Below, piece after piece: positions 1 to 5,312 of a DNA stretch of 7,614 bases (positions are counted from its first letter, which is position 1; each line of letters starts with the position of its first letter). This DNA comes from JAKAQB01 sp035702855 (lineage in GTDB: Bacteria; Actinomycetota; Acidimicrobiia; Acidimicrobiales; Palsa-688), in contig DASSZM010000231.1 of the NCBI GenBank assembly GCA_035702855.1, positions 1 through 7,614 of the forward strand. The letters are read 5' to 3'. A model generated the notes under the pieces. The model had not been told where the DNA came from. It made no database searches and worked only from the letters and a program-made list of their open reading frames with translations. The translations under genes were made by a program, and so were the position numbers.

Positions 1-526
1 CCCGGTCGAACGCCGGCAGGTCGTCGGGCTTGCGGCTGCTCACGATCACGTTGGGACCGTTGGTGCACACCTTCACCTCTTCGTCGACCCAGGTGCCGCC
101 CGCGTTGCGGATGTCGGTCTGGAGGCTGGGCCAGGACGTCAGCGTGCGCCCGCGCACCAGGTCCGCCTCGACGAGCGTCCACGGTCCGTGGCAGATGATG
201 CCGAAGGGCTTGCCGGCCTCGCTCATGGCCTGCACGAAGCGCACCGCCTCGGGGTAGGTGCGCAGCTGGTCGGGGTTGGCGACCCCACCCGGCAGGACCA
301 GGGCGTCGTAGTCACCGGGGCCGGCGTCGCGGATGGCGTCCCCCTCGAAGACGTCCGCCTTGTCGAGGTGGTTGAACGCCTGCACCTTGCCGGCCTCGGG
401 TGCCAGCAGCACGGGAGTGCCGCCCGCCTCCTCCACCGCCTTCCAGGGCTCGGTGAGCTCTGCCTGCTCCACGCCCTCGTTGGCGACCAGGAAAGCGACG
501 CGCGCGCCGTTGAGTTCGTTGGCCAT
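1..526 (-). CDS. pfpI: PfpI/DJ-1 family protein (class I glutamine amidotransferase-like), C-terminus cut by window edge
   Basis: The reverse strand from the ATG at 526 gives 175 residues with no stop before the window edge; the family is usually about 180-190 residues, so only the last few are missing. The protein starts MANELNGARVAFLVANEGVE, the usual first beta strand and acidic residue (E17) of the DJ-1/PfpI fold. LPGG lies at 78-81 and the nucleophile elbow GIICHGPW at 109-116, with C112 followed by H113 as in PfpI peptidases and YhbO/YfkM-type stress proteins. Family members have been described as intracellular peptidases, chaperones or glyoxal/deglycase-type enzymes; sequence alone does not choose among these. 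No signal peptide is visible, so it is cytosolic. A purine-rich GAGAGAGAGG ribosome-binding stretch precedes the ATG. The gene is divergent from the sigma factor gene and has its own SigB-type promoter, fitting a stress role. Confidence 0.9.
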   Translation of the reverse strand, partial: MANELNGARVAFLVANEGVEQAELTEPWKAVEEAGGTPVLLAPEAGKVQAFNHLDKADVFEGDAIRDAGPGDYDALVLPGGVANPDQLRTYPEAVRFVQAMSEAGKPFGIICHGPWTLVEADLVRGRTLTSWPSLQTDIRNAGGTWVDEEVKVCTNGPNVIVSSRKPDDLPAFDR

Positions 527-585
527 GTCCGATTCCTCTCTCTCTCGTTCTCGGTGGTCGGGGCCCCGCCGTCCCTGCCCGACCC

Positions 586-611
586 GTACCCCCCGCCGGC
601 ACGACCCACGC
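586..611 (-). promoter_or_regulatory. Candidate SigB/SigF-type promoter for the PfpI gene
   Basis: On the reverse strand GGGTAC (591-586) is preceded by GCGT (611-608) with a 16-base spacer. This fits the actinobacterial SigB-type pattern GNNT-N14-16-GGGTAC/T. It points at the PfpI gene and would leave a leader of roughly 50-60 bases before the ATG at 526. Assignment rests on pattern only. Confidence 0.6.
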
Positions 612-636
612 CCGGCACCAATCTTCTCTTTCTGGC

Positions 637-659
637 GGGTTCTCGCCGGAGCCGGGTAT
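637..659 (+). promoter_or_regulatory. Candidate SigB/SigF-type promoter for the sigma factor gene (short spacer)
   Basis: A perfect GGGTAT -10 box lies at 654-659, directed at the sigma gene 108 bases downstream. The best upstream element is GGGT at 637-640 (or GGTT at 638-641), giving a spacer of 13 or 12 bases, a little shorter than the usual 14-16. If used, the sigma factor would activate its own gene. The weak -35 lowers confidence. Confidence 0.45.
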
Positions 660-753
660 GCAAGGCGCCACGCCGCCAGCGGCCCGCGAACCGAGCAGGC
701 CCCGTGCCCGCCGTGGCGCGCCGCTCCGCGGCCGCCACCACCGCCCCCGCGGC

Positions 754-761
754 AGGAGGAG
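754..761 (+). promoter_or_regulatory. Ribosome-binding site fixing the sigma factor start
   Basis: AGGAGGAG lies six bases before the ATG at 768. It is the strongest Shine-Dalgarno match in the window. It selects this ATG over the far upstream in-frame start at 333, which lies inside the divergent PfpI gene. Confidence 0.85.
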
Positions 762-767
762 TCGCCG

Positions 768-1634
768 ATGCCGGCCACCCCAGCGCCCGACGCCCCCACC
801 CGACAGGTCCAGCAGATGCGTGCCGCGGCCGCCGACTGCGCCGAGGAGCGCGCCCGTCTCGGCGACCGCCGCCGCGCCGCGTCGGCGGGGGTGGCCGCGT
901 CCCGCCGACGACGGGCGGGCAAGGCGACCGAGGTCCCCGCCGAGCCGCGGCCGGCGACGTCGCCGCCCCGGCCGTTCGAGGCCCAACTGATCCGCGACCA
1001 CATCGGTCTCGCCCGCCACCTCGCCTCCCGCTACCACCGCAAGGGCGAGGCGGCCGAGGACCTCGAGCAGGTCGCCCTCCTGGCACTCGTGCGCGCTGCC
1101 CGCCGCTACGACCCCGAGCGCGGCATCCCCTTCCCGGGGTACGCCGCCCCCAGCATCCTCGGCGAGCTGAAGCGCCACTTCCGGGACCGGACCTGGTCGA
1201 TGCGGGTGCCCCGGCGGCTGAAGGAGCTGTACCTCCAAGCCCGGGAGGTCCGCGACGAGATCGTGCACCGCACGGGAGTCTCGCCCACGGTGCCGGAGCT
1301 CGCCGAGCGCCTCGGATGCGACGCCGACACCCTCCTCGAGGCCATGGAGGCGGGCCACAACTTCCACGCGGCGTCCATCGACGGCCTCGACGAGGCCGCC
1401 GGCCGGCAACTGCCGTGCGCCGACGGCGGCTTCGACGGAGCGCTCGACCGGTACCGGCTCCACCAGCTGCTGCCCCTGCTCACCGCCGACGAGCGTCGCA
1501 TCCTGCAGATGCGCTTCGCCGAGGAGCGCACCCAGTCCAGCATCGCCGCCGAGCTCGGCGTCAGCCAGATGCACGTCTCGCGCAGCCTCGAGCGCATCTT
1601 CGCCAAGCTGCGCTCGGGCATGGACCTGCGCTGA
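768..1634 (+). CDS. RNA polymerase sigma factor, SigB/SigF/SigG family
   Basis: This 288-residue protein is an alternative (group 3) sigma-70 factor that directs RNA polymerase to stress-type promoters. After an Ala/Arg-rich N-terminal extension (about 1-68), region 2 spans about 70-146, with HIGLARHLASRY and the core-binding/-10 segment EDLEQVALLALVRAARRYDP, then GIPFPGYAAPSILGELKRHF and DRTWSMRVPRR as in SigB/SigF proteins. Region 3 follows (about 148-225), with GVSPTVPELAERLG. Region 4 (about 230-288) contains LTADERRILQMRF and the helix-turn-helix TQSSIAAELGVSQMHVSRSL at 255-274. The start is fixed by AGGAGGAG six bases upstream. No anti-sigma (RsbW-like) or anti-anti-sigma (RsbV-like) gene adjoins it, which is common in actinobacteria with many such factors. 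The next gene encodes a PAS protein. A GGGTAT box upstream suggests autoregulation. Whether it corresponds to SigB, SigF or another paralogue cannot be decided. Confidence 0.93.
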   Translation: MPATPAPDAPTRQVQQMRAAAADCAEERARLGDRRRAASAGVAASRRRRAGKATEVPAEPRPATSPPRPFEAQLIRDHIGLARHLASRYHRKGEAAEDLEQVALLALVRAARRYDPERGIPFPGYAAPSILGELKRHFRDRTWSMRVPRRLKELYLQAREVRDEIVHRTGVSPTVPELAERLGCDADTLLEAMEAGHNFHAASIDGLDEAAGRQLPCADGGFDGALDRYRLHQLLPLLTADERRILQMRFAEERTQSSIAAELGVSQMHVSRSLERIFAKLRSGMDLR

Positions 1635-1656
1635 CCCCGCTCCGCCGGCCCGCGAC

Positions 1657-1682
1657 GTGTCGGCGGCCGGTCCGACGGGTAG
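1657..1682 (+). promoter_or_regulatory. Candidate SigB-type promoter for the PAS gene
   Basis: GTGT (1657-1660), a 16-base spacer and GGGTAG (1677-1682) lie in the gap between the sigma gene and the PAS gene. The last base of the -10 is G instead of the preferred C or T, so this is one mismatch from the GNNT-N16-GGGTAY pattern. It would give a leader of about 60 bases before the ATG at 1749. Confidence 0.45.
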
Positions 1683-1748
1683 ACCCGCTCAGCGGGGCGC
1701 GCGTAGCGAGGGTGAGCGTGCCTTCGGACGAACAGCTCGGAGTGCGAC

Positions 1749-2309
1749 ATGCAGCTACGCTCGGATGGCGCGAACGACCGCGAGTGGCCGGACGATCGGT
1801 TGCGACGGGTGCTCGACGGCATACCGGTCCCGGTCCTCGTCCTGGACGGACGTGGTCGCACCGTCGCCGCCAACGCGGCCCTCCGCGACCTGCTCGGCCT
1901 CACCGGGCGGGACGGCGCCACCGACGGCACCATCGCCGGGTTGGAGGGTCGGCCCGGGCGGTTCCTCGCCCGCACCCCGGGCTGGCAGCGGGTCTGGCGG
2001 ATCATCGAGGAGGGGCCCACGGAACGGCCCCGCCTCACCGCTGTCGAGGACGCCCGCGGCGACCGGCGCCACGTCGAGGTGACCGTCGCCGCCGGGCCCG
2101 ACGACGGCGCACGGACCGTCACCCTCCACGACGTGACCCCGGTGCGGACCCTCCGCCAGCAGGTCAGCACCCAGGTCAAGGTGCTCAGCTCCGCCCGGGC
2201 CCAGCTGCGGGCCGCCCGCGACGAGATGCGCCAGGCCGAGGCACAGTTCGCCGAGCTGGTCGCCGAGCTCGAAGCCGCGACCGAGGCGTCGCCCCCCCGC
2301 CCCGCCTGA
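1749..2309 (+). CDS. PAS domain protein with C-terminal coiled coil, no output domain
   Basis: This 186-residue soluble protein has one PAS-like domain at about 15-130. RVLDGIPVPVLVLDGRGRTV followed by AANAALRDLLGL (41-52) is the typical PAS opening, and HVEVTVAAG...ARTVTLHDVTPVR (108-133) is the closing beta-sheet with the usual DVT ending. From about 133 to 178 the sequence is a charged amphipathic helix (RQQVSTQVKVLSS, RAARDEMRQAEAQFAELVAEL), probably a dimerising coiled coil. No kinase, GGDEF, helix-turn-helix or phosphatase domain follows, so it would have to signal through a partner. GGAG at 1739-1742, six bases before the ATG, supports this start. It lies 114 bases behind the sigma gene on the same strand and may sense a signal for that system, but this is inferred from position only. 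No haem or flavin ligand can be identified with confidence. Confidence 0.8.
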   Translation: MQLRSDGANDREWPDDRLRRVLDGIPVPVLVLDGRGRTVAANAALRDLLGLTGRDGATDGTIAGLEGRPGRFLARTPGWQRVWRIIEEGPTERPRLTAVEDARGDRRHVEVTVAAGPDDGARTVTLHDVTPVRTLRQQVSTQVKVLSSARAQLRAARDEMRQAEAQFAELVAELEAATEASPPRPA

Positions 2310-2324
2310 CAGGACGACGCCGGG

Positions 2325-2350
2325 GTTACCGCCCGCCGCCCGGGCGGTAT
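2325..2350 (+). promoter_or_regulatory. Weak SigB-type promoter candidate before the hemerythrin-like gene
   Basis: GTTA (2325-2328), a 16-base spacer and CGGTAT (2345-2350) resemble the SigB-type pattern, with one mismatch in the -10. The -10 overlaps a perfect 12-base palindrome, CCGCCCGGGCGG (2336-2347). The site ends 35 bases before the ATG at 2386. Confidence 0.35.
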
Positions 2351-2385
2351 CGGCGCGAGGGTCCGGTGAGAGACAGGGAGTGCCG

Positions 2386-3063
2386 ATGGCCACCAGCCAG
2401 CCGTACGACGCACACGAGGGATCCCAGCCACGCGACGCCCTCGAGACGCTCGAGTTGCAGGACCGCCTCGTCGTCGATCTCCTCGACCGGTGGAAGGCCG
2501 GCACGCGGCACCTGTCGGAGCAGGGCGACGACGTCAACACCCGCTGGGAGCGCGGGAGCGAGGTGAAGCTGCTGCTGCAGCACCTCGCCGTGCGGGAGGA
2601 GGCCAAGGGACGGGTCAGGGACGCGCTGGTGGTCGCCGGCCGTGAGGACCTGGCCGGCCGGCTCGAGGGCGACGGCCCCGGCCGGCGCGCCGACCTCGAC
2701 GCCCTGGAGGAGGCGGCCCGGGGGCTCGTCGCGATGAACCTCAACAGCCCGGACGTGGACCGGGCCGTCCTGCGCATCGACGAGCGGTTCCGCCCGGAGC
2801 TCCTGGAGGAGTCCAGCCTCCTACCCGCCGTCGGCGAGGCCCTGGGCCCGGTCGAGGACCGCGACCTCCCGAGTGACCGCAACGTGCGCATGCACAGCGT
2901 CACCCACCCGAGCCCCGAGCCCCGCTGGTTCGACAGGGTCGGTCCCCTGCGGGCGGTCCGGGCCTGGTACGACCACCTGCGCGGGTCCCCCCACAGCGGC
3001 ACCAGTCCCAAGGTCGACGAGGCGCGGGAGTACGTACCCGGGCCCAAGCACTACGGGCCGTAG
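2386..3063 (+). CDS. Hemerythrin-like helical protein apparently lacking iron ligands
   Basis: This 225-residue soluble protein is mostly helical in its first 155 residues. The layout recalls actinobacterial hemerythrin (HHE) proteins: a first helix TLELQDRLVVDLLDRW (21-36), a second KLLLQHLAVREEAKGRVRDAL (61-81), and a fourth-helix signature ELLEESSLLPAVGEAL (138-153) resembling the usual HxxxEExxLxPxL. At the positions where ligands are expected, the QDH His is R27, the helix-2 His is R70 and the helix-2 Glu looks replaced by lysine or glycine. A di-iron site as in true hemerythrins is therefore unlikely. The tail (about 160-225) is polar and unrecognised. I chose the ATG at 2386 because AGGGAG (2375-2380) sits five bases before it; a GTG two codons upstream overlaps that site. 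The role is unknown; its place suggests the stress regulon. The family call is tentative. Confidence 0.6.
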   Translation: MATSQPYDAHEGSQPRDALETLELQDRLVVDLLDRWKAGTRHLSEQGDDVNTRWERGSEVKLLLQHLAVREEAKGRVRDALVVAGREDLAGRLEGDGPGRRADLDALEEAARGLVAMNLNSPDVDRAVLRIDERFRPELLEESSLLPAVGEALGPVEDRDLPSDRNVRMHSVTHPSPEPRWFDRVGPLRAVRAWYDHLRGSPHSGTSPKVDEAREYVPGPKHYGP

Positions 3064-3073
3064 CCGGGGACCC

Positions 3074-3090
3074 AGCGGTCGGACGCCGCT
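3074..3090. terminator. Possible hairpin between convergent genes
   Basis: AGCGG (3074-3078) and CCGCT (3086-3090) can form a 5-base-pair stem with a 7-base loop in the 25-base gap between the convergent hemerythrin-like and Rieske genes. It overlaps the Rieske stop codon. No T-run follows on either strand, so it would be at best a weak bidirectional terminator. Confidence 0.25.
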
Positions 3091-3958
3091 ACACCGGGTT
3101 GGTCCGCATGCTGCGGGGCTCCGCCCGCCGGACGTCGACGGCACCGTCGACGTCGCGGGTCTCGTAGACGGGCTGGGGCCGCACCGCGGGGCCGCGGCGC
3201 ACCTGCCCGCTGCGCAGGTCGAAGCGGCTCCCGTGCCAGGGACAGGTGACACAGCCGTCGCTGACCTCACCGTCGCCGAGCGGGCCGCCGCGGTGGCTGC
3301 AACGTCCCGAGAGCACCGCCGGTCCGTCGGCGAGGCGCGTGGCCGCCAGGGTGGCACCGGCCACGGTGGCCGCGCTCATCGTGCCGGCCTCGACGGGAGC
3401 GGGGTAGGCGGTCCAGGTGGACGGCCCGGCGCTGAAGGCGTTGGTGTCCACCCCGACGCCCATGGCGTAGGTGAGGTGACCGCCGAGCCAGCCACCGGTG
3501 GCGGCGGCGGTCGTGGCGGCCAGCCCGGCCAGGACGCCGGCGGCATGATGGCGCTTCCGGAGCCGCCACGACAGCGCCCACCCGCCGGCGGCGGCGAGGT
3601 TGGCGGCGGCGTGGAGCGCACCGACCTGCTGCTCGGGACCGGTGGTGTCGAGCCAGTCGTCGAGGCCGGCGAGGACGGCGGGTGCGGCGCCGAGCACCCC
3701 GATCCCGGTCAGGCGACGCGCCGCCCGGCGGGACGACCGGCCCCCGAGGAGATCGAGCAGCAGGGCCGCCGACCACGACCCGAGCGGCAGGACGACCAAC
3801 GCCGGGTGCGCCGGGTGCCGGATCCGCCGACCCGACAGGAGGTCCCCGCCGCCGGGAGAGGAGCGCACGGACCCGGCGGCCCGGCGCAGTGCGGCGACCG
3901 CCCCCTCCGGGAGGTGGACCTCCTCCACCCGACCCATCAACTCACCGAGTCCGCTCAT
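3089..3958 (-). CDS. DUF2231-Rieske fusion membrane protein
   Basis: This 289-residue protein joins a membrane domain to an iron-sulfur domain. The N-terminal half matches DUF2231, with RIRHPAHPALVVLPLGSW (45-62) opening the first of about four hydrophobic segments (roughly 50-71, 84-98, 112-130, 138-160). The C-terminal half (about 180-280) is a Rieske [2Fe-2S] domain, with C220-S-H222 and C239-P-W-H242 as the two Cys and two His cluster ligands, spaced as in ferredoxin-type Rieske proteins. Rieske domains carry single electrons; DUF2231 is thought to be a membrane module of unknown function. A membrane-linked redox role is therefore likely, partner unknown. The start is the ATG at 3958, preceded by GGAGG about seven bases away; the in-frame extension to 4156 would run through the promoter region and is not used. 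It is divergent from the dehydrogenase gene and convergent with the hemerythrin-like gene (25-base gap). Confidence 0.88.
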   Translation of the reverse strand: MSGLGELMGRVEEVHLPEGAVAALRRAAGSVRSSPGGGDLLSGRRIRHPAHPALVVLPLGSWSAALLLDLLGGRSSRRAARRLTGIGVLGAAPAVLAGLDDWLDTTGPEQQVGALHAAANLAAAGGWALSWRLRKRHHAAGVLAGLAATTAAATGGWLGGHLTYAMGVGVDTNAFSAGPSTWTAYPAPVEAGTMSAATVAGATLAATRLADGPAVLSGRCSHRGGPLGDGEVSDGCVTCPWHGSRFDLRSGQVRRGPAVRPQPVYETRDVDGAVDVRRAEPRSMRTNPV

Positions 3959-4058
3959 CGGGCAACCTCCGTTCGTCTGTTCCGGTCCGACCGGCCCCCC
4001 CGAGGTGTCGCGCACCCGGACCGCAGGCGTGCGCGTGCCCTCGGCGTCCGAGCTATCC

Positions 4059-4084
4059 GTACCCCGGCCTGGCCGCCGGCACAC
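4059..4084 (-). promoter_or_regulatory. Candidate SigB/SigF-type promoter for the DUF2231-Rieske gene
   Basis: Read on the reverse strand, GTGT (4084-4081), a 16-base spacer and GGGTAC (4064-4059) fit the GNNT-N14-16-GGGTAY pattern exactly. It faces the Rieske gene and leaves a leader of about 100 bases before the ATG at 3958. Confidence 0.6.
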
Positions 4085-4098
4085 GGCCGGCGACCGCT

Positions 4099-4124
4099 GC
4101 GTTCGCCGGGGCAACGGTGGGTAC
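4099..4124 (+). promoter_or_regulatory. Candidate SigB/SigF-type promoter for the dehydrogenase gene
   Basis: GGGTAC at 4119-4124 is preceded by GTTC at 4101-4104 (14-base spacer) or, in an alternative register, GCGT at 4099-4102 (16-base spacer). Both fit the SigB-type layout. It faces the dehydrogenase gene with 48 bases between the -10 and the GTG start. It lies back to back with the leftward promoter of the Rieske gene. Confidence 0.62.
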
Positions 4125-4172
4125 GCCTGCCCCTGGCAGGACGACGGGGCCGACACGAAACGGAGGTGCGCC

Positions 4173-5312
4173 GTGAAGGCACTGGTCTACAACAACCCCT
4201 ACGAGGTGAGCGTGGAGGAGGTCGACGACCCTCGCATCGAGGCGCCCAACGATGCCATCATCCGCATCACCAGCACCAACATCTGTGGGTCCGACCTCCA
4301 CATGTACGAGGGTCGCACGTCGGTGGAGCAGGGCAAGGTCCTCGGCCACGAGAACATGGGCATCGTCGAGGACGTGGGACCCGGTGTCTGGCGGGTCCAG
4401 CGCGGCGACCGGGTCTCGGTGCCGTTCAACATCGCCTGCGGCACCTGCGTCAACTGCGAGCACGGCCTCACCTCCTTCTGCCTGACGACCAACCCGACCC
4501 CCGGCATGGACGGCGCGGCCTACGGCTACGCCAACATGGGCCCCTACGCCGGCGGGCAGGCGGAGTACCTCCGGGTCCCCTTCGCCGACTTCAACCTGCT
4601 CCGGCTGCCGCCCGGCGACGACCACGAGCTCGACTTCACGATGCTGTCCGACATCTTCCCCACCGGCTACCACGGCACCGAACTGGCGGACGTGCGACCC
4701 GGTCACACCGTCGCCGTCTTCGGGGCCGGGCCGGTCGGCCTGCTGGCCGCCTACAGCGCCGTGCTGCGGGGGGCGGCCCGGGTGTTCGTCGTCGACCAGC
4801 ACGAGGACCGCTTGGCGCTCGGCGAGCGTTTCGGCGCCGAACCCATCGACTTCTCCGCCGGCGACCCCGTCGAGCAGATCCTCGACGCCAACGGCGGCAT
4901 GGTCGACCGCGGCGTGGAAGCCGTCGGCTACCAGGCCCACGACCCCACCGGCGAGGAGCACCCGGAGCTGGTCCTCGACAACCTCGTCCGGGCGGTGCGC
5001 TCCACCGGCGTGATCGGCGTCGTCGGGGTGTACATGCCCCAGGATCCGGGCGCGGCCGACCCCGCCGCCAAGGATGGGCGGGTCGCCTGGGACTACGGGA
5101 CCTTCTTCGCCAAGGGCCAGCGGATGGGGACCGGGCAGTGCCCCGTCAAGCACTACAACCGGGAGCTGCGGGACCTGATCGTCGCCGGCCGGGCCAATCC
5201 CGGCCTGCTGGTCTCCCACGAGCTCCCCCTCACCGCCGCCCCCGACGGCTACGCCCACTTCGACAAGCGCGAGGACGGCTGGACCAAGGTGGTGCTGCAC
5301 CCGGCAGCCTGA
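4173..5312 (+). CDS. fdhA: Zinc-dependent alcohol dehydrogenase, glutathione-independent formaldehyde dehydrogenase type
   Basis: This 379-residue cytosolic medium-chain dehydrogenase/reductase probably oxidises an aldehyde or alcohol with NAD. C38 in ICGSDLH, H59 in GHE and D160 in LSDIFPTGYHG match the catalytic zinc ligands Cys/His/Asp of Pseudomonas-type formaldehyde dehydrogenase. C89, C92, C95 and C103 bind the structural zinc. The Rossmann motif GAGPVG is at 184-189, and D208 at the end of the second strand favours NAD over NADP. It is a little shorter than the roughly 400-residue Pseudomonas enzyme. The name follows the family; many actinobacterial members have not been tested on formaldehyde. 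GTG at 4173 is chosen because GGAGG (4162-4166) lies six bases upstream and the protein opens MKALVYNNPYEV, typical of the family. A SigB-type promoter precedes it. Its 3' end overlaps the convergent glycosyltransferase gene by 64 bases. Confidence 0.88.
   Translation: MKALVYNNPYEVSVEEVDDPRIEAPNDAIIRITSTNICGSDLHMYEGRTSVEQGKVLGHENMGIVEDVGPGVWRVQRGDRVSVPFNIACGTCVNCEHGLTSFCLTTNPTPGMDGAAYGYANMGPYAGGQAEYLRVPFADFNLLRLPPGDDHELDFTMLSDIFPTGYHGTELADVRPGHTVAVFGAGPVGLLAAYSAVLRGAARVFVVDQHEDRLALGERFGAEPIDFSAGDPVEQILDANGGMVDRGVEAVGYQAHDPTGEEHPELVLDNLVRAVRSTGVIGVVGVYMPQDPGAADPAAKDGRVAWDYGTFFAKGQRMGTGQCPVKHYNRELRDLIVAGRANPGLLVSHELPLTAAPDGYAHFDKREDGWTKVVLHPAA

Noticed and set aside
531..549. CT-rich repeat beside the PfpI start, considered as a phase-variable microsatellite
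   Set aside because: The dinucleotide run is short and simply provides the purine-rich ribosome-binding stretch on the minus strand.
1137..1142. GGGTAC box inside the sigma coding region
   Set aside because: It lies within conserved region 2 codons and has no gene start suitably placed downstream. The copies at 3034-3039 (reverse) and 6678-6683 were set aside for the same reason.
1684..1696. Inverted repeat CCCGC-TCA-GCGGG after the sigma gene, considered as a terminator
   Set aside because: The stem is only five base pairs, has no T-run, and sits where the PAS transcript would begin according to the promoter-like boxes just upstream.
188..2566. A 792-residue open frame on the plus strand
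   Set aside because: It runs antisense through the PfpI gene and out of frame across the sigma and PAS genes. The Arg/Pro/Ala-rich composition is typical of a shadow frame.
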